Assembly: GCA_037577475.1 (NCBI GenBank)
Contig: CM075204.1
Location: 7,881,355-7,945,354 of the forward strand
Direction of reading: 5' to 3'
Length of the DNA stretch: 64,000 bases
Source: Chaunax sp. Z400
Taxonomy: Eukaryota; Chordata; Actinopteri; Lophiiformes; Chaunacidae
Part shown: piece by piece, positions 1 to 12,029 of the stretch
How positions within the stretch are numbered: position 1 is the stretch's first letter
Layout of the letters: each line of letters opens with the position of its first letter
The notes under the pieces: generated by a model
Databases searched by the model: none
Seen by the model: the letters and a program-made list of their open reading frames with translations, nothing else
What the model was told of the DNA's origin: nothing
Translations under genes and position numbers: made by a program

Positions 1-1898
1 GCATCATCTGTGTGTGTGTGCGTGTGTTTGAGCGTCGGTGGTTATACCTGAGGCAGGTATTCTGTGTTATTCGAAGCACCGGCCCTTGTTCTCATTGGTT
101 GCCCGTGTTGGAACCACTGCTGGCCAGACTTCACAATGCCTTCCTGTGGCAACAGAAAGGGTTTCTTATCTATGTTGGATGATGCAGCCACACACCATAA
201 AAGACCCCTCAGCCCCTGGTGGATATCCCAGGTATAGAGGCCATAGAGGCTGCAGGATTTCACAGAAAGGAGAGGTGGGAGGAGAGTCAGTGAGTTATAT
301 GTTAGTTACAAATTACTCAGTAGCTGTGAGAAGACGATTCACTCAAGATTGACCTGTTGAATTTGTTAGGAGTTCATTCTATAGAGAATAATCTACATTC
401 AGCTCAGTATTAGGGGGAATAGCACAACCACAAGGCCCCGGTGAGACAGAGAGATATTTGATTCATAGCCGAGTAATATAAAGCTAGAGAAATCTCTGTC
501 AAAGAACCATGGACAGAATAATTGTTTGCAATAGGAAATCTCAATGGAGCCCTCAGAGCTCATTCTGAGGCTTTTGAAGTGAGCGCTTGACATTGGAGAA
601 ACTCAAGGGCGGGGTGGGAATGAGGGGCCTTTAAAATGAAGAAACATGGAGTTCATCTCATAAATTATAAGCAGTGCTTTCAAGATGCCATGAAATTTGG
701 GAGAATAAAACTGAGGTGCGGGTGTTAGGGGAGGGGAGGGGAAGGGGAAGGGGAAGGGGGTCCTTCAGCGATGGAAGCCCTGAATATCTGCACTTGTGGA
801 GATCATTAAAAATGAAACAACAAAAAGTGTAAGTTGGCCTGAACTGCACTGATTCAGTAGAGGACCTCGTCATTCTCTTCAATGCAGCCCGGCGTCAGAA
901 CAAAGCAAAGCTGGGAGATGAAGAGGAAAAACAGACGAAAACACGGCCAGACCTAAAAACCCTGAATTTGTTATCAGATACTTTGATGCGTGTGGTCGCC
1001 CCACAGTATGGAACACGTAACGTGTGATGCTGATTGGCTTGTGGTCAGAGCCCACTCTGTCTGCTTCTACATGTTGTGAGAAATTTTTTTGGAAGGCTGA
1101 TGAAGACTGGACTGGCCTTAAGCAGCCCATAGAGCTGTTGTGATTCTTTTAAATGAGAGCTCTGGTCCAAAAGTCCACAAATTAAAGCTTTTTTTCTTGA
1201 CCTTGATGGAAAACGTCATGAGGTCAAGGAAAGGTGAAGCAGAATTCATAAGGACGAGGACAAGACAGCAGCAATAAGCTAAGACAATCCAACATACACT
1301 AAATATCTGTGAGAGGATGTTACTGATCCAGGTCTCCTGTGGTGCTGAGGATGGACGACTCATCTTCAGATGATGATTCAAATCTGCAGGCTGTATGAAG
1401 ATGACCTGTTAAAGATGTGTGAGAGAGAGAGAGGACAGAAGAGTCCACTCATAATGTCTCTGTTATCAGGCAGATCTGTGCTCTATATATCCTTTATTAG
1501 TTCCATGTTGTTTATGTTGACATACAGATTGTTGGTGTTCAATGGAAGTATTCATTAATGAAAATAATTCTTCCATTTATGCTGCTGTCCCGCGGGTCCG
1601 TCCTCTCTCCCTACTTCCTCCATCCTTTCCTTCATCCAGAGCCGGAGCAAGTCCTCCACCTTGTGCTACTATTTTTACACTCAGTATTTGTTGATAAAAC
1701 AAACTATCCACAAAATTAGGCACTTGCAACACAAATTACGTCCGTGAATATTCTGTATCATAGCAACCAAAGCGCCTGAAATAGGCTGCGCCTCCATAGC
1801 GCTCTGAAGCGCTCCCAGCTGGGCGTTTTCTGAAGAGTACCTGGAATTTTCAGCTGGGAAAGAACGCTTTGGTGGACACAGGCCCTTATTCCAGCAGT
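1..1898. other. Intergenic sequence, no gene seen
   Basis: No exon-like peptide or RNA gene was recognised on either strand. The first 30 bases are a short (TG)n tract. Around 1745-1890 there is sequence with repeated cccagctg cores and GCG-rich palindromic pieces that looks like the inside of a DNA-transposon relic, but I could not define its ends. The short open frames here have no recognisable motif. Confidence 0.6.
728..760 (+). repeat. G-run tract, potential G-quadruplex
   Basis: Six consecutive runs of four or more G are separated by only one or two A (GGGGAGGGG then GGGGAA units). Four such runs with short loops are the standard definition of an intramolecular G-quadruplex motif, so this tract could fold on the + strand. 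No gene is close enough to assign a role. Confidence 0.7.
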
Positions 1899-2069
1899 AC
1901 CAGACCCATCTGTCACCGGATCATCACCAAAATGTACTCACTTCTAGGATATGCTAGGGTCCATCTTTGGTGAAAATTTCATGCAAATCCGTCCATTACT
2001 TTTTTGCATAATCCTGCTAAAAACAAACAAACATACAAACGATCACATAACCTCCTTGGCGGAGGTAAT
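1899..2069 (+). mobile_element. RTE-like LINE 3' tail
   Basis: The segment has the layout I know from RTE-type LINE 3' ends in fish: a stretch with 'gaaaatttcatgcaaatccg', an 'aaacaaacaaacatacaaac' A-rich run, and a terminal hairpin-like piece cataacctccttggcggagg. No coding part remains. The family assignment is from memory and the 5' limit is uncertain. Confidence 0.5.
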
Positions 2070-3769
2070 GAATAAAGCTACTGGTAGAGAGCAACAAAAT
2101 AAGTGAACATGAAATGTATCTAAATGCCCTGAATGTCACGGTCAGTGGAGGTGGACAGAAAGAACGCTGTTTAATGGTCACACTCCCCGCGGGTGTTTCT
2201 CCTGAAAGCCTGCAGGGCGATCACCAGACAGCTCGTCCCATTGAAGTGCTCCAAGGTTCCGTTTCAGAGATGCGTTGCATCTCTTTACACCTCGCTTGGC
2301 GGCATTGTTGTTTTGCACGTGGCACCATTCTCCCATAAAATGCAAATGAGTGTAATTTCAAATGACAATGAAAGTAAACTTCTTTCCAGAGTTGTGTGCG
2401 CCAGGTTCCCTGTGGGGGACAGGAGCCGAGAAAGCCCTGCTCCAATTCTGTCACTGTCAAACTTTTGACATAAGCGATTGTTCAGTCGCTTTGGTTGACT
2501 GATACAACTGGTAACAGGGTCCCAGTTCCTCCACGTTAATTTTCTAAAAGAAAGCACAAGACATGTATTCCTTAAAGAAATGCTTCTGCTAAATATTATA
2601 ACATTCAGGCATTGATGTCTTTTGTTTTTTCCCCTTTTATCTCCTCTTATCCACAGGAGGCCTTTACCTTTGCCACTGAGCCTCATAACAGCATCTCAGA
2701 AATTATTTAAGTGGCCCTTGAAAAAAAAAATACTAAGACAAGTTGGAAGAATTCAGATTCAAGATCAAAGTTTGCTGTTTGTCTCCAGCAGGGGCGATGG
2801 CTGCCTGCCTCCAGTTTCCACTCCGACAGTACACGATGATCAAGTACACTGTTCTGTTGAAAGGCCTGTCCTGGATTCCCCAGATCTCCTCTCAAAACAC
2901 ATGTCTGCATACTTAGCAGCATGTGTGTGAACAGCAGATTGTCAAGTTGAGTGATGTTTTCTGATGACAGAAGCCACACAATGAGTGTATAATGTTCTGC
3001 CACAGCACCCCAGCAGACTTTCTATTGTGAATAATCTAAGTACAATATCTACAATGACTATTTGCTCACCTGTAACCTGAGCTATTCGTGCTTGAGGCCA
3101 GGTGAAGGATGTACACACTGTTAACACAGCAGAGATTTATAGAGTGTTGCATTAAAGATGGAAAAGTTTCTCAGACTTGTAGTTTCTTTTCTTCTTTCCC
3201 TGTCACATAAATCTGGGGAGAAACTGAAATGTCACAGAGAAGAAGTTCTTTAATTTCATCAGCAGTCCTGACTGACAAGTATCATTATGGATAAAATTAT
3301 CTTGGTAATTATCCTGCCCAGAGGAGATTTATATCCTTTTGTGAAGGCTAAGAGGGAAAGCTTGGAGTGTTGAACCACGGCGACATGCCTCTCTGCAGCA
3401 TGGAGAAAGCGCTTTGTTAAAGTAGCGCCCTAATGAGGCGCTGCCACCCGACCCACAGCGCAGGATCCTTGCCTGGCCTGATCACCCAGAGCGCATTGAT
3501 TTTGTTCTGTCAAACACTGACATCCAGGGGGGAGCGCCAGCCAGCAAACACACTGTGGCTGCTGCAGCACGCCCTCCACAATTATCCCGTGGTTGTGTTG
3601 ATGTTCACGTCATCAGCACGCTCTGTATGAAGCTGATGGGGAAAGGATCATTTCATGTTCATGACAATTTTGTCATTCTCCTTAAAAAAAATGTGACCAA
3701 CAGTTTCCTGTGATCAATTCTTTTATTTTTTTAAAAATTTTTAATTTTTAATTTTTTAAAAAACATTTT
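2070..3769. other. Intergenic sequence, no gene seen
   Basis: Ordinary mixed-composition sequence with no recognisable repeat or coding signal. The overlapping open frames at about 2100-3000 on both strands have no domain motif and no splice-site or start context that would support them. Confidence 0.55.
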
Positions 3770-4125
3770 GTTGAAGTTTAAAGTAAAACAAAACACCAAA
3801 TCAAAACAACCCCTAGCGGCGATACCCACCCCCCACCCCAGGATCTAGACCAACGCCTATAGGATAACTTCTTCGACAATATGAAAGGGTTGTTTACAGC
3901 ATTTCTTCAATCTTAACCACCATTGCTTGCTTTTGAAATAGCACTAGTTTCAGCACCATGCATTCTTGCCACTGATATCTCCATATCAATTATGTCAATG
4001 TATGTCTTAAGCCATTGTAGCTGAGTAAGTGTATGTGGAGGTTTCCATCTTAACGCCAGCATCTTCTTTGCAGCAGCAATGCCCATTAGGACAAAACGTT
4101 TAGTCACACATGTCAATTATAAAAA
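3770..4125 (-). mobile_element. L1/Tx1-like LINE 3' end, degraded
   Basis: On the - strand 3913-4116 reads a peptide containing ALRWKPP, QWL, then MEISVARMHGA. This resembles the extreme C-terminus of L1/Tx1-clade LINE ORF2 proteins in fish. The reading frame stops just after it, and an AT-rich, A/T-homopolymer 3' region follows toward 3720. The endonuclease and reverse transcriptase are absent, so this is a 5'-truncated dead copy. Confidence 0.55.
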
Positions 4126-6611
4126 AGGAAATTTCATTTAAGAGGAGCACAGTGGGAGAGCATGGCACATTCAGACCTAGCACATCAGATAAGGTGGTAC
4201 AAATTTCAACCCCCAAAAAATAAATTAAAAAAATTGATCACTTAAAAAGTTTCCCTACAAAAATACAAAATCAACTACCACAAGAACATACATGAACCAT
4301 GCATGTTTATGTCAGACAGGTAAATGAAGTCTTATTTACAGTAGCCTGTATGTTATAGTATTATGAATCCCCAAAACTGTTAACTTCAACCCACCAAATC
4401 TTATGTTTTGAATCCCAGATCTGAATCAGAGACAGTATCAGATGTAAAGAAACTACGTTCAGGTGTCTGAGGACAATAAGAGAACTCTCTGTTTATGGGG
4501 ATGAATAAGGGGTCTAAGAGGTCCAGGATAGAACAGACCTGCATTTAAATAACCCAGTAGCCTCTGAAAGACAGAGACAATAGTCAGACACACATAACAG
4601 TAGATTTACTCACATAAAATATGGCAAATCATAACAATTATTATTATTATGTGTAGATCCTTTATTTAAGGATATGATAATAACAAAGTGTGAAACATCA
4701 TATGGAGATAAGAATGAGGTAATTAAAGGTAATAAAGACTATGTCTCAAATCAAATTAGGTGATGTTGCATCATAAGTTGTCTTGAAGCTGAAAAAGTAT
4801 GTTGTTCTCTCGTTCTGGTATTCCTTCTCTGAGAGGTGTGAGTGTGAATGGTTGTTTGTCCCTCTATGTGATGAACTGGTGACTTATCCAGGGTGAACCC
4901 CCCCCCTCCCTGTCAGCTGGGAGAGGCTCCAGCCCCCCCGTGGTGGTGACAGAAAACGGATGGATGTCACAATGAAGACTTTGGTAAAACAAAATCCAAT
5001 ATTTGCCACACTTATTTAAGTTGGAGCTCCATAGTATAGTTCTGTTGGTGGAGGTCTAACAGTTCAGTTTAATGAAACACCTTTATGTTGGCATTAATCA
5101 ACGCAGTTAAGTAAAACTAAACAAACAGCACTTTGTTATTATATTATTCATTTATGTTTGTAAGTTTAGTTCGCTGGACTCTGACCTACTGATTAAATCC
5201 ACATTGACCAGATAATGTTGCAATTGCCTGTTACAGTCATATCGATTGCACATAAGTGAGTTATTTCTGTCTTAATATCATCATTAAATGATATCTAACA
5301 CAACTCAGTTGTGTGGAAATTGTTGACATAACTGGATTAAGTAAAACAGAGTAAAGTTAAAGTGCTCAGCTGGCAGAAGAATGACCTCTGGTATTATTAT
5401 TACTACATTATTGTGTCTGCAGCATTTTATGCTGTGGCTGGTTAAAATTGAGCTTTGCCACGACAACAGCATTCACCCACTCAGAGGCCTCATCACATTT
5501 CTCCTCTGAGCAGAACAGGGGCTGCACTGCTGCTACGACAGGTTTGTTGTGTGTTCTTCTTCCCCGGCCCCTGAGAGAGCAAATAATCTGTTCTGTCATC
5601 TTTGATGGCTGCTTCAAACTCCATTTGTTCTTTCTGTCAAATGCATTTCCTCTCAGGCCTTCAGGTCTAATATTGGCTTTAACTTTCTCATTCCAAAAAT
5701 AAATGTGAGCAAATAGACTTTTTCCATTTTCACCTGCAGGTTGTATTTCTGTATTTCATCCTTCCTGTCCACTCATCTTTTTTTTTCTCATTTTAGTCAA
5801 AAGAATGAAATGCACCAATTAAATGAGCCTAGCACATTTTCACAAACGTTAGCCAACTGCTGGACAGCTGATTGGAGCCTGTTCATGTCCTCCTTTTGTA
5901 TCTAAAGATCTTCTCCGTCTTCTTCTTGTGGCTTTTGCCTTTTTAAAAAAAAATTACCTGCTCATTGCTTATCTTTTTCATACATCTACTTCAGTTGTGC
6001 CTCGGTCATTTCTGATGCCTGACAGATGCTAATGGATGCTTCCAGAGAGAGAACTACTGACATGACTTTGCTTTTGTTCTACTGACTGAATCATTCTCCC
6101 TGGACAGACATGAAAAACATGTATTCTTCATATGTTAATTTGGTTTTTGGATGCACTCTCAAACTTGTGCGTTATGGCAGCCAGATTTGTTTGCTCATCC
6201 ATAACAACAAAGGAACATGTGTTTCCTCTGGCCACACGTACAAGCAATGTAAAAGTCTGTTACATCCTGATTGTGTTTTACAGCATTTGTACTTGCTTGA
6301 TGGTCGTGTGAGTAAATGTGACTGGTTGGAGATTATTGTTGTGTCTTTGGCAATGACAGTGATTTGTGTTGCAGCATCCTGTCATAGAGCCATGACCAAG
6401 TTATTCTAATGCAGTTTCATTACAGGAGGATAGTGCTGAAGGTCTAGGTGTAAAACACACATCCTGCCACTACTTATCAGTGAATATTGGGTTGTATTGC
6501 TCTGAGGTAGAGGTATTTGCTATTGACAATCAGGAGCATATAAATGTCTTTTTTTCCTATGCAACACTTTTGCATTAAGGAGTGTAGAGAACAGGCCTCT
6601 ATGGGCTTTGT
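4126..6611. other. Intergenic sequence, no gene seen
   Basis: AT-rich non-coding DNA with a small TTA-repeat patch near 4640. Apart from the SINE tail at 4862-4966 I recognise no repeat family and no exon. The open frame at about 6110-6409 has no motif. Confidence 0.55.
4862..4966 (+). mobile_element. SINE 3' part (same family as the copy at 16053-16313)
   Basis: Carries 'gatgaactggtgacttatcc agggtgaac', then 'gtcagctgggagaggctcca' and 'aaacggatggatg'. The first part matches the 3' half of the inverted SINE at 16053-16313, and the ending is typical of this widespread teleost repeat. The tRNA-like head is missing, so the copy is 5'-truncated. Confidence 0.55.
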
Positions 6612-6722
6612 TGAGGCACTTTATTAGTCCCACAGGAGGAAATTCTCTGTATTTGACCCATCCCTGAGGACCAGTGGGCTGCCCTCTCGGTGCCCGGGGA
6701 GAAAATGGTTGATACTGATAAT
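6612..6722 (-). mobile_element. SINE, tail-B type, partial
   Basis: Shares 'tttattagtcccaca', 'ggaaattct', 'tgacccatccctgagga', 'cagtgggctgcc' and 'gcccggggag' with the full-length copy at 61022-61260. It is more diverged than the 8060 copy (for example aggagg for atgggg) and lacks the tRNA-like head, so it is an older truncated insertion. Confidence 0.7.
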
Positions 6723-7315
6723 TTTTGATACTGTTCAACCTTTATTTTAATTTCAGATGTGACCAAACCTTTAAACAGTCAGTGGATTTTAATCTTGCTC
6801 ATTCAACTTAACAGAACAGCTTACTAAAAAGTGGATGTAAAAACAGTGCTGAGCTGCTTTAACAGTGGTTGGTGAAAAGAGAGAAAGCCTAAAGGCCCGA
6901 GCCTAATGACCAGCTGTGTAGCCCTCATTAAGAGCGTAAAGCAACTGCTCATCCTTAATGAGCCTCTTCATTAAGAGCCATTTGGAAGGGGAAGGTCTGT
7001 CGGCAGCCAGGCTCGGCACCCCAAGCACCAGGGCAGGCTACCCCCATCAGGGGAGGCAGAAGGACTGGATGAGAAGGTGTGCCGTTCAGTCCCAGATTTA
7101 AGGATCAGTATCACTCAGACAAATATCAGTAGTTCAGTGTGATCCTGTTGAAACCAGAGACCCTGAGAGATTCATTTTAATTCATTTGAATTGTGCAGTG
7201 TTAAATTCACTTATTCCTTATTTTGGCTTTCAAGTCAGTATTCAATTTGAATGCTTGAGGGAAACTGAATGTAAAATATACTGATATAGACTTCAAGTAT
7301 AGTGTCAGCACTATA

Positions 7316-7400
7316 ATTCAGCGGTTAGCACCACAAGAAGGTGCTGGGTTCCGTTCCCACCTGAGGGATTTTCCGTGTGGACATTTTTTTTTTTTGGAGT
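7316..7400 (+). mobile_element. tRNA-like SINE head fragment
   Basis: Contains 'agcggttagcaccacaagaa' followed by 'ggtgctgggttccgttccc', which look like pol III box A and box B remnants (box B consensus GGTTCRANNC, here degraded), then 'ttttccgtgtggac'. The same order occurs in inverse orientation at 16053-16313. Only the head survives. Confidence 0.5.
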
Positions 7401-7639
7401 TCATGTGCTGGTTTCCTTTTGGTGCTCCAGATCAGAAAACTTGATATTTCATTCATTTCATATTCTGGTCAGTGCCTTTGACCAAGGCACTGGCTTATAT
7501 CTGGAGTTGGTCCCCAGGCACCATATGGTGGATGCCCACTACTCTTCAGGCATAGGTTAATTGTCCACCACTAAGGACAAACAATCCTACACATGTCTGT
7601 TTAGCTAACCTGACCCACGCTTCACCCCTTCCACAAAGT

Positions 7640-7845
7640 CTTGTGGAAATAGGTTTGGTAGGTTTTTGTGTGATTAGGGAAAATGCTCATCCAGATCTGC
7701 TCCAAAATTTAACGGGTTCTTCCTGGGGGAAGTGGGTCAGGTGGAACCTCTGTCCCCCAGATACAGACGAGGAAGCTTTTTGCTCCCATGGCAAAAGAAA
7801 AGTAGAGAATGAGCTCCTTATCGCCAAAACAGGACAATCTGGAAC
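7640..7845 (+). mobile_element. Possible retroelement UTR fragment
   Basis: Phrases such as 'tttggtaggtttttgtgtga', 'aaatgctcatccagatctgc' and 'atttaacgggttcttcctgg' resemble degraded RTE-like 3' untranslated sequence in fish genomes. No coding motif is visible. The call rests on remembered phrases and is weak. Confidence 0.3.
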
Positions 7846-8035
7846 TCGTCGACGTAATCTATTTAAGGGAAAGCAGCCGCTGAGTTTCAAGATGTTGACA
7901 CTTCACAAGGTGAAGCAGGTGAAAGATTAGTTAGCCACCATAGACCTATACGTTACCTACCTTCAGATCCCTATTTGGGAGAGATAGTCTCTTCACTCAG
8001 AGAATCACGGTTACAATGTAACCTACAGTTCAGGG
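7846..8035 (+). mobile_element. DIRS-like reverse transcriptase fragment
   Basis: The + strand reads RNLFKGKQPLSFKMLT, then HKVKQVKD, a stop, LATIDLYVTYLQIPI. This fits the DIRS-type reverse transcriptase start (pattern: LPFKMLT, then a few residues, then W-F-x-TIDLKDAYFHIPI). One in-frame TAG and loss of the K-D-A-Y residues show it is dead. A perfect palindrome ggttacaatgtaacc follows at 8009-8023; similar palindromes occur in DIRS termini as I recall them. Confidence 0.55.
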
Positions 8036-8059
8036 TGATTGAATTCTAATTTTGTAATT

Positions 8060-8211
8060 ATAATGATACAAATAATGATACCTTTATTAGTCCCACATGG
8101 GGAAATTCTTTCTCTGCATTTGACCCATCCCTGAGGAGCAGTGGGCTGCCACTACATGCGGCGCCCGGGGAGCAAATTGGGGTTCAGTATCTTGCTCAAG
8201 GATACTTCAAC
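8060..8211 (-). mobile_element. SINE, tail-B type, 5'-truncated
   Basis: Near-identical to the full-length copy at 61022-61260 from 'atgatacctttattagtccc' through 'gcgcccggggagcaaattgg' to 'aaggatacttcaacttgtgg'. It stops where the full copy continues into the tRNA-like head. The junction carries an inverted duplicate of the last bases (separate entry). High identity to the 61-kb copy suggests a fairly recent insertion. Confidence 0.8.
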
Positions 8212-8230
8212 TTGTGGTTGAAGTATCCTT
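8198..8230. repeat. Perfect inverted repeat at SINE truncation point
   Basis: Two 14-base arms, aaggatacttcaac (8198-8211) and gttgaagtatcctt (8217-8230), are exact reverse complements around the loop ttgtg. The left arm is SINE body; the right arm is its inverted copy and is not present in the full-length SINE at 61 kb. Confidence 0.9.
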
Positions 8231-10634
8231 TGATACTTTGATAATTGATCAGATATGTGTGTGTGTACATCTTGAAGTTCCAAACCATAAACTAACACTC
8301 CTCCCACAGCCTAGGACCAGGAAATATTGCGTCATCATTCTTTTGCTGTCTGTCCATCCTGTTGATATGATTCCTTTATTTTGAGGTTAAGGTTTGAACA
8401 AATAACCCCCCCAACCTATCTTCAATTCATTCCTATACAAGCAGTTTTTCCTGCCTGGGTGATGATCTGATTTCTTATTTATTTGCTTGCCTTGGGCCAC
8501 AGACATGTGAATAGTGTCAAATAAAACCCATTTGGACAAGTTAATCACAATATCTATGGATTATAGCAGAGGTTGCAGTGAAAATGCTCACACTTATCAA
8601 TTCTTTCATTTGGGGTCACCTTCCAAACCCTGATTATATGCTGTCAAATTTATTGTGCCCCACTGTACCTATGCAATTCTATGCACTCAGCATTCTGCTG
8701 TCATTGATTGGCTGCATGTGACAGTGCTGAAAGTAATGTGGACATCGTCGCTGATCAATAAAAAAAATGTATGTGCCAAGAACCTGGGAGGCATTCTGTA
8801 ATGAAATCAATAGCTGTGCTTGGCTTCTGGCATTAAGATCATTGACCAGGCTGTTATTTAGTCATTGTTGTCCTACACCAGCAGCACAACCTAGCTACCA
8901 TAAGAAATCAATGGCAGCATATTGCCGCCAGCATCCCAATTACCGGCAGTTCTGGTGAGGAAGCAGCACAGCTTTTCCATTACTACAACAAATCACAACA
9001 CATTATTATTCTTATGGAGTCTGCTGCACAAAGGATGACACCTAGCTGCTGATATTTAAGATCCATCTGAGGCCCTCAGCCTCCATTACATTTGGGTGGG
9101 CTCATTGGAGCACAGTGTAAATGAAGCAGGGAGAAAAACTCATATTTTTCTGTCAGCCATCAACATGAAATGTTTTCATAATGCATTGATCACTGGCAGC
9201 CTCTAACAAGAAAAATGATCGATTTCAAATAGTAAATGGGTTTCTGCAGAGACATCAAATGTTGCTGCCAAATATCTCTCCAACTGACAGACCTACATCT
9301 GGCTGGTACTAAAACATGCAGACATTTTTTAAAAACTTAAAACCAGATCGAATTTGCATACAAAGTACAGCAGAGGCATATCTGTTCTGTCAGACAGACG
9401 TGAGACGGACCACTGGAAAACCCACTGCAGCTGCTCCTGTATACACAAGAGCCACTAAAGCACTGCACAGAGGGGGAAATGAGAGGAACTGGGAAATCTA
9501 ACATCACCTGTGAGCATGTCACCTGTCATTAGCATCATGCTCTCACATGTTTCAGCATGTCAACTCAGGGAAAACATGCCTTAGGCTGAGTAGACACATT
9601 ATCAACACTCACAACTCCCCATAACAGACTGTAACTCCCCTCCCAGATTGATATATACCCTCCCAACAAAGTGACTGCAATGGGCTGTCTGAGATGTGAC
9701 AGGGAGAGGGGATGGTGAACAGGGAGAAATAACGAGCTTGGTCTCTTTCAGGTGTTTTGCACACTCTTCAAAGCACCTCATGCTGGTAAGACATGACTCT
9801 TTGTTAAAGCTCAGGCTGTTTCAAGCACCTGGCTCTCAAAACGCACCAACGTGACACATGTATGATTAAAGGAAAATGACAGCAGTGTTTGAGACAAAAG
9901 TGATCTTTACACAGCTGAAGTCTGGAGTGTCGCCACAGTCTGGAGACAGTTTGTTCATGGAGCTTTTTATGGAAGGATGAAGATCAGCCTGGCTGCACTG
10001 GAAACAGTGTTGGAATCCCTCTGGGGGAGTATTATTAGGCGCTTTTATTTTCATGAGAACAAATGGATTTCTTGATGTCTTTTGTAACTTTCTATGCCCC
10101 GAAATGATCATGACCTCTGCAATAAAATAATAAACAAGTATTTTATAATTGTATAGTTCTTTTCAAAAGGATTCCCTAAAGTTGTTTAACAGAGTTGGCT
10201 TTCTCTGAACCTGGTTAGATCAATGAATCTCAGGCTGCTCACCAAACCAGTATCAGTCTGCAGGATGAACGGGACAGAGAAGTTAAGTGTGTGTAGAAGT
10301 GGAGGGCAGAGGCCTATCTGACCCTCTCAGACGCCCTGAAGAAGGTGTAAGCCAACATGTATTGGTGTTTTTTAATGACTCCAGCCTATTTAATTAAAGG
10401 CCTTTTACTTTTCAAACTACCTTGAGAGCCTGGACCCGGATTTTTTGTACCATTTTTTCTCTCCCTTGTTGCTTGTTCCCTTTCATGAGCACCGGTGGTT
10501 TGAGGGACACTCCTTGAGTTTCACTCCTCTTTCATCAAACCTTCGGTTGTGGGTCTGATACCCTGTCTGTATTCCCTACCTTGTGGTTATCTTCTGTGTT
10601 CTCCTCCCAGTGTTTTCCCCTGTGGATCTCCTGT
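8231..10634. other. Intergenic sequence, no gene seen
   Basis: No exon or RNA gene recognised. A fragment near 10326-10365 with 'gccctgaagaaggtgtaagc' is a phrase common in vertebrate interspersed repeats, and 10440-10634 flanks the hAT insertion, but I could not assign either to a family. Confidence 0.5.
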
Positions 10635-11145
10635 CAGTGGCGGATCTAGAATTTTTCTAAATCAGGGGCCATAGAGGGGCCACTTTTTTTTAAAGATGGG
10701 CCAACTATATGTCCAACATTCATGCACATTTCCTCATTCATTGTTTGCTGTTGGCTCCATAGCTTTTAGTAAAGACACACATAATTGAATATATTATGCA
10801 AATTGTGCCTTTTTCAAGCACATTTTGTACATCAAAAAAGTTTAGCAATTATTGAATTTTAAACTAGGATGCATAAATAAATATAAAACATAAGACACTT
10901 TTTTCCAATTATATAATACATAAAAAAATTTAAACTTTTTTCTTACATTAAAGAAAATACTTATATACTATATTACAGCATACACAACAGTTTAGAGAAG
11001 AAAAACTTGACACAGTCAAGTATTAAGTTGTAAACAAAATCCCCCAAAAAAGACAGACAAGTGACAGGACAGGGGCACTTCAGGGGCCAATCAGATTTCA
11101 GCTGGGGCCAGTGCCCCTCTGGCCCCGCCCCTGGATCCGCCCCTA
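10635..11145. mobile_element. Non-autonomous hAT-type element with 8-bp TSD
   Basis: The ends are cagtggcggatc at 10635 and its near-inverse gatccgccccta ending at 11145 (10 of 12 terminal positions agree after reverse complement). The 8 bases tctcctgt occur exactly on both sides (10627-10634 and 11146-11153), the target duplication length of hAT transposons. The 511-bp interior is AT-rich and carries no open frame, so this is a MITE-like deletion derivative moved in trans. GGGGCC-type subterminal repeats are present near both ends. Confidence 0.85.
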
Positions 11146-11153
11146 TCTCCTGT

Positions 11154-11901
11154 ACATCTCATTTACGTATGTTTTGTTTTTCTCCAGTGGTAGTTTCCTT
11201 GTGATTCCCTGTATAACAACTGTGTAACTGTCAAACAGTATTTGTGTTCACATTTTGCACATTTCCATATATTATTTAATTTGGACTTATTTATTTCATA
11301 ATGTTTTTTCTTGTTCACCGCCTTTAAGACGGACTAAGGATTTTGGTATGTGTTGCAAGGGGGAAGACTTTAGTGGGACACAAACGTTGCAGCTACGAAA
11401 CGTGTGTACATAGTTATGTGCTAAATTCAAGAAATGTCAAGTTAAAGTTATTTACTCCCTGTGGTTATGCGGCCAATGAGGTATGTTTGTTTATTTATTT
11501 TGTGTTATGCATTTGAGTTCGTTTGACGTGTATTTAATTTGAAATGCTTATTAAATCGTTTAATTGTATGTCTCATTTTAGTTCTCACGGCTTAAATTAT
11601 TGTGACAAGACAATAAACTGCCAGTAAAAGAGAACTGTACTGTCGTCATTGAACCGGAGGGAGCTACAAACTGTGTTTTTCCTTGAGTTCCAGTCTCCCC
11701 TCTTGTCTTCAGTTTTTCTTGTGGTTTTGATCATTCGTTTGGATTTTGGACTCTGTTTTTGCCAGAATTATTTCTGCTTGGATTTTGTTTGCCTGTTCGG
11801 ACTTGCAAGTTAGTTTGCTTATTTTTATAGTAAATATCCTGCACTGAACTTTTTGTGTTCTGCATTTGGGTCCATTTTTTGAACTGAAACCAAACAGCTG
11901 T
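11154..11901. other. Intergenic, repeat-like sequence
   Basis: Includes an LTR-like stretch with AATAAA near 11610 ('gacaagacaataaactgcca') followed by 'ccggagggagctaca', and a 3' piece with 'ctgcatttgggtcca' near 11857 whose inverse form appears near 24065. I could not define termini for an LTR or assign a family. Confidence 0.4.
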
Positions 11902-11990
11902 TCCGCTGGTGTGTGAGTGACTGTGTGAATGGTTACTGCTCCTAATGAGCAGGTGGCACCTTGATGATGACATGATCTCTGTGTGAAAAG
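11902..11990 (+). mobile_element. SINE tail-A body fragment
   Basis: Matches the middle of the SINE at 27976-28289: 'gtgtgtgagtgactgtgtga', then 'atggttactgct' and 'taatgagcaggtggc'. Both the tRNA-like head and the 3' tail are missing. Confidence 0.65.
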
Positions 11991-12029
11991 AGGCTACGAT
12001 ATACAATCACAAGGAAACTCCAAGGCATT

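Noticed and set aside
11345..11665. Solo LTR with AATAAA near 11610 and ending gagctaca
   Set aside because: A TG...CA boundary could be imagined, but no matching 4-6 bp flanks and no primer-binding site were found.
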